From JANLTX01 sp049840835 (GTDB lineage Bacteria; Armatimonadota; Armatimonadia; Armatimonadales; Armatimonadaceae): a stretch of DNA of 64,000 nucleotides. Both the position numbers and the translations under genes were made by a program. Positions within the stretch are counted from its first letter, which is position 1. Each line of letters begins with the position of its first letter. The DNA lies in contig JASGJG010000003.1 of assembly GCA_049840835.1 (NCBI GenBank), forward strand, positions 1,054,001-1,118,000. Reading direction: 5' to 3'. This document shows positions 31,949 to 41,314 of the stretch, in pieces. The notes under the pieces are model-generated. The model had not been told where the DNA came from. It saw nothing but the letters and a program-made list of their open reading frames with translations, and made no database searches.

Positions 31949-34774
31949 TCATCCCTGATTCAGCGCAAACTCAACTGCCTGCTCCCAGGAAAGAGCGCTT
32001 CCTTCTGCCCAGGCCGTAGTGAACTCCTCTTCACTCAGTTGAGAGCGCAGGCTGACTAGCTCGGTATCCAACTCCGCCTGTTGCTGCTGTGTTAGTGGTG
32101 AGCCGATATTTTCGCGTATCGCTTCTGCCGCCGCCACAAGCATCACGGCATGTCGTACGATACCTGTGTTTTTGAGTATAAGGCTCATGCCCTCTAAACC
32201 ATAAGCAATATCACGTTTATCACCAAGTTCCCGGAAGAAAATCAAACCCTCCTTCATATAGGACTGAGCCACACTATAATTGCCCTGAATAGCGAACATA
32301 GTTGCCATGTTTCCCAGAACATGGCTTATGATAGCCTTATCGCCAACCTTGCGGGCAAGAGGCAAACTTTCTTCAAAAAACGATTGCGCCACGGAATAGT
32401 CGCTTAGCTCTAAAAAGATACTGCCCAGGCTACTCAAGCAGTAAGCTATACGATTAGTATTGCCAATCTCGCGCTGGAAAGACAAGCTTTCTTCATAGAG
32501 TGATATTGCAAGAGAATAGTTGCCTTCCATGGCAGATATATTGCCAAGGCTACTCTGAATGTTAGCAATTTGGACATGATCTCCAATTTCTCGGTATATG
32601 ATCAGGCCATCTTCAAGAAAAAGCCGTGCAGTCGAATAATCACCTTGCAGGCTAGCGGTATTGCCCATGCTGCATAATACATAAGCAGTGCCAATTTTGT
32701 CGCCAATTTCACGTTTAAGAGCCAGGCTTTCCTCATAAAGAGATTTTGATGCCGAGTAATCTCCCTGGTTATTAGTGAAATAACCTAATGCATGTAATGT
32801 ATTGGCGATAGTTGTTTTTATCAGAATGGCATTATTGTCTGTGATGGATTCCTGTAGTATCTTTTGTCCATTGAGTGCTCGTGATAGCTGTACGCGCCCT
32901 TCACTCAGGTAGCCACGCATATTCCAGAATTCCTCTGCTGCCCCTGCCAGTTTCAGTCCCGCCAGCGCCCTATTGAACTCATCGCTTGTGCCTGTGCCTG
33001 TGGCACAGGCATCCAGCGCAGCCCGAAGATTATCGTGCTCTAGCTCCAGGCGATCTAGCCAGACGACTTGTTCAGGGCCTTTGAGCTTTGGATCAGCCTC
33101 CTGCAGCAGTGCCAGGCACCATTCCACATGACGCTCCTGTACTGTCTCGGCCTCTTCGCTTTCCTGTAGTTTCTCGTCTGCATACTGCCGAACGGTTTCC
33201 AGCATCCTGTAACGACTATCCGCGTTTTCTATATCCGCGATGATTAGAGACTTATCGGCAAGACTCGTAAGAAGGTCCAGCACTTCCCAGTCTTCCACTG
33301 GCTCGAAACCACAGACACTTTCTGCCGCCGAGAGAGTCCAGCCTCCAGCAAAGGCAGAAAGGCGGCATAACAGCGCTTTCTCACTGTTGGTGAGCAGATC
33401 GTAGCTCCAGTCGATAAGTGCCCGAAGTGTCTGTTGGCGCGGCAAGGCCGACCTATCGCCCCCAGTGAGCAGGCGAAACCGCTGGGCCAGACGGTCATTT
33501 ATCTGTTCCACTGCGAGTAATCGTGCTCGTGCCGCCGCAAGCTCCAGGGCGAGCGGAATACCATCTAGGCGATAGCAGAGCTGAGCAAGTGCCGGTGCGT
33601 TAGAGTTAGTTACGGTAAAGTCGGGCTTGACGGCCTGTGCTCTATCGATAAACAGACGCACTGATTCGAACTGACTTAGAGTCTCCAGGGTTGCTGTTTG
33701 TTTTGGGTCTGGCAGGCTAAGTGAAGGAACGCGGTAGACTTGCTCCCCTGCAATGCCCAGCTGCTCCCGACTGGTGGCCAGTATCTTGACCTGCGGGCAA
33801 GAACGAAGAAGAAGCGCAGTAATGTTGGCACAGGCATTCAGTAAATGCTCGCAGTTATCGAGTACTAATAAGAGGGACCTTTCTTTTAGGTGCTCTACCA
33901 GCGTCTGGCTTATGGTTTGCCCTGCCTGCTCTTTGACTCCAAACACGGCTGCAATTGTCTGTGGTACGAGTGCGGGATCGGAAACGGAGGCGAGTTCCAC
34001 CAGCCAGACACCATCGGGGTACTGCTCTAGAGCATCCGCGGCGACTTGCAGAGACAGGCGGGTCTTGCCAGTGCCACCTGTGCCAGTCAGAGTCAGCAGT
34101 CTGTTTTTTCCCAGCATTTCTGCCACATCTGCCAGCGGCTTTTCTCGCCCGATAAAGCTCGTTAGCTGCTGAGGCAGGTTGTTGGGAAGTGACGGATTGT
34201 TGAGAGTTCTCAGGGCCGGAAACGTGTCTAACAGCGCCGGGTGAACAAGCTGGTAGATTGTCTCTGGCCGAATCAAGTCTTTGAGGCGATGCTCGCCCAG
34301 CACGAATAGGGTTACGTTCTTGGGCAGGACATCTCGCACCAGTTCCTGGGTGGACAGACTGAGCAGTATCTGCCCTCCGTGCCCAGCGGACATCAGGCGG
34401 GCACATCGGTTGAGTGTGGAGCCGAAATAGTCTCCATCACGAAGCTCTGCAGAGCCTGTGTGTAGTCCCATTCGAGAGCGGAGCACCACGGGTTCTGACC
34501 ATGCTTCTCTGGCCAGTGTCTGTTGAGTGGCAAGGGCGGCGGCAAGTCCCTGTTCGGCGACTGAGAACGCGGCTGCGATACCATCTCCCGTCGTTTTGAA
34601 GAGGTAGCCCTGGTTCTCTTGAACCGCCTGTCGAAGCAAGGCATCGTGCTTTGCGACGGCGACTTGCATGATTTGGGGATGTAGCTCCCACAGCTTTGTG
34701 CTTCCCTCGATGTCGCTGAACAGAAACGTGATTGTGCCAGTGGGGAAGGGGGCTGAGAGAGGGGGCTGACTCAT
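31949..34774 (-). CDS. Class III cyclase - NB-ARC ATPase - TPR regulatory protein
   Basis: The 941-residue protein has three parts. Residues ~12-185 are a class III adenylate/guanylate cyclase domain with metal-binding Asp21 (FSDIEGSTKLW) and Asp64 (TTGDGIAAAF). Residues ~205-480 are an NB-ARC/LuxR-type ATPase with Walker A GTGGTGKT (231-238) and Walker B LLLVLDN (301-307). From about 640 to 860 are at least five TPR-like repeats of ~40 residues built on GDYS/GNYS-x-A-x-x-x-EESL-x-x-x-REIGD. Such proteins are thought to sense ligands or partners and control nucleotide signalling or transcription. No DNA-binding domain is visible. TATAAT on the minus strand lies about 12 bases before the ATG. 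Confidence 0.9.
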   Translation of the reverse strand: MSQPPLSAPFPTGTITFLFSDIEGSTKLWELHPQIMQVAVAKHDALLRQAVQENQGYLFKTTGDGIAAAFSVAEQGLAAALATQQTLAREAWSEPVVLRSRMGLHTGSAELRDGDYFGSTLNRCARLMSAGHGGQILLSLSTQELVRDVLPKNVTLFVLGEHRLKDLIRPETIYQLVHPALLDTFPALRTLNNPSLPNNLPQQLTSFIGREKPLADVAEMLGKNRLLTLTGTGGTGKTRLSLQVAADALEQYPDGVWLVELASVSDPALVPQTIAAVFGVKEQAGQTISQTLVEHLKERSLLLVLDNCEHLLNACANITALLLRSCPQVKILATSREQLGIAGEQVYRVPSLSLPDPKQTATLETLSQFESVRLFIDRAQAVKPDFTVTNSNAPALAQLCYRLDGIPLALELAAARARLLAVEQINDRLAQRFRLLTGGDRSALPRQQTLRALIDWSYDLLTNSEKALLCRLSAFAGGWTLSAAESVCGFEPVEDWEVLDLLTSLADKSLIIADIENADSRYRMLETVRQYADEKLQESEEAETVQERHVEWCLALLQEADPKLKGPEQVVWLDRLELEHDNLRAALDACATGTGTSDEFNRALAGLKLAGAAEEFWNMRGYLSEGRVQLSRALNGQKILQESITDNNAILIKTTIANTLHALGYFTNNQGDYSASKSLYEESLALKREIGDKIGTAYVLCSMGNTASLQGDYSTARLFLEDGLIIYREIGDHVQIANIQSSLGNISAMEGNYSLAISLYEESLSFQREIGNTNRIAYCLSSLGSIFLELSDYSVAQSFFEESLPLARKVGDKAIISHVLGNMATMFAIQGNYSVAQSYMKEGLIFFRELGDKRDIAYGLEGMSLILKNTGIVRHAVMLVAAAEAIRENIGSPLTQQQQAELDTELVSLRSQLSEEEFTTAWAEGSALSWEQAVEFALNQG

Positions 34775-34874
34775 TTAGGTATCTAAATTATAACGCCAAG
34801 ACAACAGAACGTAACAAACCAAAAATAGGGAGCATTATGCTTGGTGAAGTATCGATGCAGGTACCATATCTTTG

Positions 34875-35657
34875 ATGACCGCACAGGTACCACTGACACG
34901 CTGGCGTATGGGGGAGACGAGCGACGATACCGACACTGTGGCGGTAGAGGAACCGCTGGAAATCCGAATCGGAGGAGAGCAGGTTGCTATCACCATGCGG
35001 ACACCGAGTGACGATGAAGCGCTGGCCTGTGGGTTCTTGTTTTCCGAAGACGTGCTGGGAGACCGCAACGATCTGTATGGCATAGACCAACCAGCGCCCA
35101 ATGTCATCGATATAACTCTGGCACCGGGAGCCCAGCTGGACTGGGAGAAGCTCCGGCGCAATGTGTATATCAGTTCCTCCTGCGGAGTCTGCGGCAAGGC
35201 CAGCGCCGAAGCCGTGTATCAGGCATGTCCCACATTGGGGGAGGCGACTCAGACGAATCCGCAGGTTATCTGTGCACTACCCACCAAGTTGCGCGAGGCT
35301 CAGAGCGCGTTTGATAGCACAGGTGGGGTACATGCCGCCGCACGGTTTACGGCGACCGGAGAGCTAATTGCCCTGCGCGAAGATGTGGGACGGCACAACG
35401 CGTTAGACAAACTCATCGGGGCGGCCTGGCTGGCGGGGCAGGTGCCGCTTACTGGCGAAGTTGTATTCCTCTCCGGGCGAGCCAGCTTTGAGCTGGTGCA
35501 AAAAGCGGCTATGGCGGGCGTGGAGATACTGGCAGCGGTAGGGGCACCCTCTAGCTTGGCCATTGAGACAGCAGAGCGGGTCGGACTGACTCTTATCGGG
35601 TTCGTAAAAGCGGAGCGCTTCAATGTCTATACGATGCCGGGTAGAATTTTGGTATGA
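34875..35657 (+). CDS. fdhD: Formate dehydrogenase accessory sulfurtransferase FdhD
   Basis: The 260-residue protein transfers sulfur to the molybdenum cofactor of formate dehydrogenase-like enzymes. It has the diagnostic CGVCG motif (Cys103 and Cys106), an N-terminal VAVEEPLEIRIGG and the C-terminal GRHNALDKLIGAA and GRASFELVQKAAMAGVEIL blocks. The ATG at 34875 is used; the frame continues one TTG codon further upstream. Its stop overlaps the start of the FdhF/YdeP-like gene by 4 bases (ATGA), as expected for an accessory protein coupled to its enzyme. No Shine-Dalgarno is clear. Confidence 0.95.
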   Translation: MTAQVPLTRWRMGETSDDTDTVAVEEPLEIRIGGEQVAITMRTPSDDEALACGFLFSEDVLGDRNDLYGIDQPAPNVIDITLAPGAQLDWEKLRRNVYISSSCGVCGKASAEAVYQACPTLGEATQTNPQVICALPTKLREAQSAFDSTGGVHAAARFTATGELIALREDVGRHNALDKLIGAAWLAGQVPLTGEVVFLSGRASFELVQKAAMAGVEILAAVGAPSSLAIETAERVGLTLIGFVKAERFNVYTMPGRILV

Positions 35658-37928
35658 GTGACGAAGACGCGGCGGCAAGGGGGCCGGAGCGTGAAGAGGC
35701 GGCAAAACTCTCCGTATCAAAAGAGAAAGCGGCAGGCTTAGAAGCGGTCCTGTCGTCGGCGAAAAGTACCCTGAAGCAAATGGGGCCGGTGCGAGGGGCG
35801 AAGATCTGGCTCGCCGTGAACCAGAAAAATGGGTTCGACTGCCCCGGCTGCGCCTGGCCCGACCCGGATGAGCACCGGTCTCGCTTCGAGTTCTGTGAAA
35901 ACGGTGCGAAGGCTATCGCCGAAGAAGCCACAGAGAAGCGCGTGACCGCCGAGTTTTTCGCAAAGAACTCGATAGCGGAGCTTGGCGACCGGACCGACTA
36001 TGAGCTGGGGCAAGAGGGGCGGCTAACAGAGCCCATGGTGCTCCACCCCGGCGCCACCCACTACGCTCCGATTACCTGGGACGATGCTTTGGCCCTTATC
36101 GCTACGGAGCTAAAGGAGTTGCCTTCGCCGGATGCTGCTGCGTTCTATACGTCCGGGCGGACTAGCAACGAAGCCGCGTTTCTGTACCAGCTCCTGGTGC
36201 GCAAGTTCGGCACCAACAACCTGCCGGACTGCTCGAACATGTGCCATGAGTCCAGCGGCGCAGCGCTGAACGAGTCTATCGGGGTGGGCAAGGGGACTGT
36301 CACGCTGCACGATATCGAGGAGCACGCCGAGGCTATCTTTATCATCGGGCAGAACCCTGGCACCAACCACCCGCGCATGCTCACCAGCCTCCAGAAAGCT
36401 GTGCGGCGTGGAGCGCAGATAGTCGCCATAAATCCCCTGCCCGAAGCCGGGCTGCTCCGCATTCTCCCACCCGCAAGAAGTCGGCGGCATGCTTGGACTA
36501 TCCACGCCCCTGGCGAAAGTCTTCTTGCCGGTCACTATCAATGGTGACATTGCGCTGATGAAGGGGCTGATGAAGGTCATCTTAGAGGCCGGTGCGGAAG
36601 ACCGAGAGTTTATTGATGCCCACACCCATGGCTTCGAGGCGCTGAAAGCGGATATAGACAACACTTCGTGGCCGGAGATCTGCAAAGGCTCCGGGCTCAC
36701 CGAGGCGCAGATTCGTGAGGCGGCGCAGATAGCCATAGAGAGCAAGGCCACTATCTGTTGCTGGGCGATGGGACTCACGCAGCACGAGAACGCCGTGGGG
36801 ACGATTCAGCAGGTCGTAAACTTCCTGCTCCTGCGGGGCATGATGGGCAAGCCCGGCGCGGGTGCCTGCCCGGTGCGCGGCCACTCCAATGTGCAGGGGG
36901 ACCGCACCATGGGCATCTGGGAGAAGATGCCCGAGAGTTTCCTACAAAAGCTAGATGCCGAGTTCGGGTTCATATCGCCCCGGAACCATGGGCATGACAC
37001 CGTACAGACCATTCAGGCCATGCAGCGCGGTGAGGTGCAGGTCCTGGTAGCTATGGGCGGCAACTTCCTCTCAGCGACTCCTGATACGGATGCCACGGCA
37101 GCTGCCCTGCGTAAGACTCGCCTCACCGTGCATATCTCCACCAAACTCAATCGTGCGCATGTGGTGCATGGTAGGGCAGCGCTGATTCTGCCCTGCCTGG
37201 GGCGCACGGAAGCCGACCTGCAGGCCACCGGCGCTCAGTTCGTGACCGTGGAGAACTCCATGGGGGTGGTGCATCAGTCACACGGGCAGCTGAAACCTGC
37301 TTCAGAGTACCTGCTCTCCGAGGTCGCTATTGTCTGTGGTCTGGCAAAGGCGGTTCTGGGCGAAGACTGGAGCGGTTTTGCCGCCAACTACGACACGATT
37401 CGAGACCACATCAGCCGTGTGGTGCCGGGGTTCGAGGACTTCAACGAACGCGTGCGCCATCCCGGTGGGTTCTACCTGCCCAACGCCGCGCGTGACGGTA
37501 CCTACAACACACCCACGGGCAAGGCGAACTTTATTACCCACCCGATTCCAGACTGGACTCTGCCGGAAGGCCATTTAATCCTGATGACCATTCGCAGCCA
37601 CGACCAGTACAACACCACTATCTACGGCCTGGATGACCGCTACCGGGGCATTCACCACGGGCGCCGTGTGGTGTTCTTAAACGAAAACGAGCTGGCCGCG
37701 CGTGGCCTGAAAGCCGGGGAGTGGGTAGACCTTATCAGCGTGTATGAAGACGGGGAGCGAATCGCGCATCGTTTCCTGACCGTGGCCTACGCTATACCCC
37801 CCGGCTGCGCCGCTGCCTACTTCCCCGAAGCGAACGTATTGGTACCGCTCCACAAAACGGCGAAGAAAAGCAACACTCCAGTCAGTAAATCCATCGTCAT
37901 CAAGCTACGCAAACATCTAGAACTATAA
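35654..37928 (+). pseudogene. FdhF/YdeP-family molybdopterin oxidoreductase, frameshifted
   Basis: The gene encodes a molybdopterin-dependent oxidoreductase of the FdhF/YdeP family: GFDCPGCAWPDPDEH near the N-terminus, NMCHESSGAALNES, GMMGKPGAGACPVRGHSNVQGD and the MoPterin-binding C-terminal half (IRSHDQYNTTIYGLDDRYRG). The first frame runs off at 36547 and the second is open from about 36460. One extra base (an A at 36461, CGC-ATT instead of CGC-TTC) explains it: deletion restores RFSHPQEVGGML, which fits the family. It overlaps fdhD by 4 bases. Family members are implicated in formate-like or acid-stress chemistry, not settled. This is either real decay or a sequencing error. Confidence 0.85.
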
Positions 37929-37929
37929 A

Positions 37930-37958
37930 GGCCATGGCGGACATTGTCCGCCATGGCC
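37930..37958. terminator. Bidirectional palindromic terminator
   Basis: GGCCATGGCGGAC (37930-37942) pairs perfectly with GTCCGCCATGGCC (37946-37958) around a 3-base loop, between the convergent FdhF-like and lipoprotein genes. A T/A-rich run, TAATGTCATTATTATTT, follows. Confidence 0.8.
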
Positions 37959-37969
37959 TAATGTCATTA

Positions 37970-38416
37970 TTATTTAAACCAGATGGTATCGGAGAGCCAG
38001 CGGCCATTGGTCTGAATCAGCGTGGTCAGGGTTCGACCGTTCTTCATCTTTACCTTGACCGTCTTATTGCCATCGGCTTCGCCCGGCTCTTCGGAGGCGT
38101 ACAGCTCTTCTACAGGAGCTTCGCCAGCTTTCCCTTTGGCTTTATCAACCATTTCCTGAGTGATATTGTCTCGTACTCGATCTGTGAAACACCCCTTCAG
38201 CTTCTCTGTATCGCCTTCCTTTAGCAGCTTAAGCTGGTATGTAAAGGAACTTTTCGGCTGACTCATATAGCCTCCTGCAGTCGCAGCGCCGGGAGCGCCA
38301 CCGCTCCTTGCAGCAGGCGATGCATTCGGATCCGGAGTGGTCGATGGTTCGTTGTTACAGGCAGCCAGACAGCAGCCGAGTGTGAGCAATGCGATAGCGG
38401 CACCGATGTTTCGCAT
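37970..38416 (-). CDS. Small lipoprotein with NTF2-like/DUF4878-like C-terminal domain
   Basis: The 148-residue product has a lipoprotein signal (NIGAAIALLTLGCCLAAC, lipobox LAAC). A Pro/Ala/Ser-rich linker (about residues 22-50) and a ~95-residue domain follow (FTYQLKLLKEGDTEKLKGCF...KVKMKNGRTLTTLIQTNGRWLSD). The domain resembles DUF4878/NTF2-like proteins that act in the periplasm or outer surface. The ATG at 38414-38416 follows GGGAGGG by about 10 bases; the longer frame to 38458 lacks the signal. The function is unknown. It ends beside a strong bidirectional terminator. Confidence 0.75.
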   Translation of the reverse strand: MRNIGAAIALLTLGCCLAACNNEPSTTPDPNASPAARSGGAPGAATAGGYMSQPKSSFTYQLKLLKEGDTEKLKGCFTDRVRDNITQEMVDKAKGKAGEAPVEELYASEEPGEADGNKTVKVKMKNGRTLTTLIQTNGRWLSDTIWFK

Positions 38417-38475
38417 GGTTGAGTACCCTCCCAGAGGGATTCTACACCGATATTGCAAGTTTCTTTACGGTTTCT

Positions 38476-39501
38476 CTAGGACAGAGTAGTGACACCCGGC
38501 AGCCCCAGCACGAACTCCGGACCCAGAGCCAGGCCTGGTGTCTGGAAACCAGTGGGCAGATCGCCCGCCAGTGCTCGCTTGAGAACCGCATAAGCCGCAC
38601 GCGCTGTGAACTCATATGGGTCACCCAGAGACAGCCCGAGCTCTATCGGCTTTTGAAGTCCCACACGGGCCCGCACCCGCACGATGCTCTGGCCCTCGGC
38701 GCGCTGCTCTTTCGTGGGACCAACCGGTTGACCTTCCACCCACTTGGCTAAGAGCTTCTGGGTAAGCGGGCTGGAGAGCAGGCCGGGCAGCTTTGTGGCG
38801 GCTGTCTCCAGGGCTTTGGGGAGGCTCATGAAGCATTCAATGGTTGGAATCTGTGTGCTGTGCCCGGCGGTGACTACGTCCGCACGCCATGGATAGAGCG
38901 GCAAAGTCTCCGGCTTGCCGTGGCCGAAATCGAAGGTCTCCGACTTATCTGCAAAGTGTGCCGGGCGCAGGATACCGTTTGTGCGCACTCGCCCATCGGC
39001 GGTCAATAATGGCAGAATCGTTCGGAGTGTGCCGCGCGATGCCCCGGACTTCGTCCACACCCCGATCTGCAGGTTCGTGGCAGTGGGAAGCTCACGTACC
39101 AGGCGCACGGCCAGACTGTCGGTTGGTAGAGAAGCAAGGCCCACACCAGGCAGCAGCGTAACCCCAGCACTTTTGGCCAGGTCATCCAGCGCCATTGCTT
39201 TCTGGATAGTGGGATACTCTCCAGCAATATCGATATAGGGGATTCGCGCGGCGATGCACGCCTGCATCAATGGGGTGGCCGTAGTCTCAAATGGTCTGGC
39301 TACATTCAGTACCGCAGTAACTCCGCCAAGATTCGGCGCAGTCGCTTCGAAATCACGCCACTCCAGTCCATCGCTGGCGGATTCCGCTTGCAGCGCTGTG
39401 GCATTGTGTCCCGCCAGTATCGGGCTGTCGTCTACTTTCAGCGCTTCTCGGAGAATCAACCGACCCGTGTACCCATTTGCCCCGTACAGCATCCAGCTCA
39501 T
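38476..39501 (-). CDS. Saccharopine dehydrogenase-like / trans-acting enoyl reductase-family protein
   Basis: The 341-residue protein has an N-terminal Rossmann signature (WMLYGANGYTGRLILRE) and the family blocks VLNVARPFETTATPLMQACIAARIPYIDIAGE and SAGVTLLPGVGLASLPTDSLA. This fits the saccharopine-dehydrogenase-like NAD(P)-binding proteins that include trans-acting enoyl reductases; the substrate here is unknown. GGGAGGG lies 7 bases before the ATG. It precedes the small lipoprotein gene on the same strand with a 59-base gap, so cotranscription is possible. Confidence 0.85.
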   Translation of the reverse strand: MSWMLYGANGYTGRLILREALKVDDSPILAGHNATALQAESASDGLEWRDFEATAPNLGGVTAVLNVARPFETTATPLMQACIAARIPYIDIAGEYPTIQKAMALDDLAKSAGVTLLPGVGLASLPTDSLAVRLVRELPTATNLQIGVWTKSGASRGTLRTILPLLTADGRVRTNGILRPAHFADKSETFDFGHGKPETLPLYPWRADVVTAGHSTQIPTIECFMSLPKALETAATKLPGLLSSPLTQKLLAKWVEGQPVGPTKEQRAEGQSIVRVRARVGLQKPIELGLSLGDPYEFTARAAYAVLKRALAGDLPTGFQTPGLALGPEFVLGLPGVTTLS

Positions 39502-39623
39502 CGTCGAACCCTCCCGGCTCGTTTTTCACCGGGAAGCATACTGGCACCTTCTCAGGGCAAATAGATTAAGACTGTTAAATATGTGGCGGATTTCACACGC
39601 CGCCTGAACACAGGGATAAGCGC

Positions 39624-40160
39624 CTAGAACTGGTCCTCGTACCAGAGATACCAGTTCCCGGTAAGGGGCTGATAGCTACACTTATAACTCTGACGCTCAG
39701 GAATACTCGGAGTTGGGCTGTACACAATTCCCTCTACTCCTAGAAAGGCACGCCAGCACTCAAACCACACAATATCTTTTTTTCGGATGATGCTCCGTAC
39801 AGGAAACGAGCCTACAGAATGTAGTGTTTGAGAGTTCCCCTGAGGCGCCGCAAGCGCCGCACGCTCCAAGGCTACATGCTCCGCTTGAACGCGATAGATC
39901 AAAGGCCTGTTACCAGACTGGAGAGGGGCTGAGACAAGAGCCAGAGCCAGCTCTATCCCTAAAAACAATAGTGCAATGCGATTCTTACGCTTGATTGCCA
40001 GTACTAGCCGCACTATCCAGTAGATCAGAAGAACAATAGGAGCCCCCATCAAAATAAAGAAAACAGGGCTACTCCAGCTATCGATATAGCGTGCATCGCA
40101 CAGATAGCCAAGTGTCAGGTAGATAATGAGACTGGTCAGCCCAATGAGCCCTGCTATCAT
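39624..40160 (-). CDS. Hypothetical integral membrane protein
   Basis: The 178-residue protein has an N-terminal helix (GLIGLTSLIIYLTLGYL), a second (VFFILMGAPIVLLIYWIVRL) and a third (IALLFLGIELALALVSAP), then a soluble C-terminal part of ~100 residues with GSFPVRSIIRKKDIVWFECW and YQPLTGNWYLWYEDQF. No family is recognised. The ATG is 6 bases after a TACACT box on the minus strand (40167-40172), so the mRNA is probably leaderless. It faces the secreted FG-GAP-like protein gene divergently with a short shared promoter region. Confidence 0.7.
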   Translation of the reverse strand: MIAGLIGLTSLIIYLTLGYLCDARYIDSWSSPVFFILMGAPIVLLIYWIVRLVLAIKRKNRIALLFLGIELALALVSAPLQSGNRPLIYRVQAEHVALERAALAAPQGNSQTLHSVGSFPVRSIIRKKDIVWFECWRAFLGVEGIVYSPTPSIPERQSYKCSYQPLTGNWYLWYEDQF

Positions 40161-40215
40161 GGGAAAAGTGTACCAGAGATATTTCTAAATTCAGATTCGG
40201 TATACTGCTGGTTGT

Positions 40216-40848
40216 ATGCAGTGTTGCCACCAGGTAAGAGCGCGTATTTTCTTGCTGGTAGGTCTTCTATTGCTTTTCGTTTCGGTATCGGCAGTATCCG
40301 CCAAACCACTTCCCCATACCCCTACAGGCACGCGCCGCTTCACCCAGACCGACCTGAACAATGATTCCAGGCCAGATGATTACCAGGTAGTCGTTGGCAA
40401 CGATCAGAAAATAGTTGCGGTAGTCACCCTCAGTAGCGGGCAGCGCTTCCGGTTTCCGCTTCAGCTACCCTCGGTTGGAGCGATTATCCCGCTGGATGGC
40501 GACCGAGATGGCGACCTGGATCTGGTCTTCTTCGATAGAGATGCGGTACTCACCCAGACAGTCTGGAATGAGCACTCCCAGAGCTTCCATACCGGGGCGG
40601 TTGAGCATATCCGCTTTCCCGGAGAACACTCGCAGGTAGCCTCCGGGAGTGGGGTAGATGCTATCTCACTGACCTCGCCGCCACTGGCCGATCAGGAACT
40701 AACTGCGGCGCAGATTGCCGCCGCTACAGCTATCCCAACGGACATTACTGTGTATTCCGTGGGGGACTTTATTTCGCACTTCCCGCTTCGTATTCTTATT
40801 TGTAGTCTCACTCTCCGAGGACCTCCTGCGTTTTCCTTTCTTTGCTAA
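40216..40848 (+). CDS. Secreted protein with EF-hand/FG-GAP-like Asp-rich repeats
   Basis: The 210-residue product has a signal peptide (ARIFLLVGLLLLFVSVSAVSA) and two Asp-rich calcium-binding-like motifs: DLNNDSRPDDYQVV near residue 46 and DGDRDGDLDLVFF near 94, the style of VCBS/FG-GAP repeats in surface proteins. The last ~40 residues (after VYSVGDFISHF) look less conserved and end Cys-rich, so the 3' end may be frameshifted. The ATG is 9 bases after TATACT (40201-40206), a leaderless arrangement divergent from the gene at 39624. The function is unknown. Confidence 0.65.
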   Translation: MQCCHQVRARIFLLVGLLLLFVSVSAVSAKPLPHTPTGTRRFTQTDLNNDSRPDDYQVVVGNDQKIVAVVTLSSGQRFRFPLQLPSVGAIIPLDGDRDGDLDLVFFDRDAVLTQTVWNEHSQSFHTGAVEHIRFPGEHSQVASGSGVDAISLTSPPLADQELTAAQIAAATAIPTDITVYSVGDFISHFPLRILICSLTLRGPPAFSFLC

Positions 40849-40942
40849 GCCGTTGGAGTAAGTCTCTCTAGGAAACAACCTCTGTTTCCACCGAATTTCA
40901 AGTCTCCCCATGTGGGCAGCATGGCGGAGCATGGAGGAATCT

Positions 40943-41257
40943 ATGTCTCATCTGCATCGCTCCATTGAGCAAGTTCTGGCGACCCGAACCAATGCCTATT
41001 TAGTGGCTATGGCGGCTCTGGTGGTCACCGGCGCTCCTATTTTCACGCGTGAAAAGGAAGCTCCCGCGGGCTATCTCTCTGCCCCGGTGGTCTTCGCTCT
41101 CATGCGCCCTCTGGGAGCGCGCAAAGGCGAGGCATTCCCCACACTACAGGTGCAGCCCGCCCCTGAGTACAGTCTGCCGTTTAGCGCCGGAGCTGCCAAG
41201 TGGGAGACCAGCAAGAAGCCCTTCTTCAGCCCCTCTGTCATGCGGCTAGCGCAGTAG
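40943..41257 (+). CDS. Small single-helix membrane protein, paralogue 1
   Basis: The 104-residue protein has the N-terminal pattern SHLHRSIEQVLATRTNAYL followed by one hydrophobic helix (VAMAALVVTGAPIF) and a Pro-rich soluble tail. The N-terminal ~40 residues are clearly paralogous to the 70-residue protein at 42454. The ~60 bases upstream are also related between the two (40831-40893 and 42371-42433). The function is unknown. GGAGG lies 5 bases before the ATG at 40943; the earlier in-frame ATG (40910) is not supported. It is followed by a hairpin and the DinB-like gene. Confidence 0.6.
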   Translation: MSHLHRSIEQVLATRTNAYLVAMAALVVTGAPIFTREKEAPAGYLSAPVVFALMRPLGARKGEAFPTLQVQPAPEYSLPFSAGAAKWETSKKPFFSPSVMRLAQ

Positions 41258-41268
41258 GGATGGCCTCC

Positions 41269-41293
41269 GTAGCCCGGTGATTAACCGGGCTAC
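41269..41293 (+). terminator. Hairpin after the small membrane protein gene
   Basis: GTAGCCCGGT (41269-41278) pairs perfectly with ACCGGGCTAC (41284-41293) around GATTA. No T tract follows. It sits just before the next gene's TATAAT box at 41303-41308, insulating that gene. Confidence 0.5.
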
Positions 41294-41314
41294 TAGAGCG
41301 GGTATAATGCCGCC

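Noticed and set aside
36461..36547. Selenocysteine UGA or programmed frameshift in the FdhF-like gene
   Set aside because: The first frame ends at an ordinary stop and is explained by one extra base; no SECIS-like hairpin or slippery heptamer was seen.
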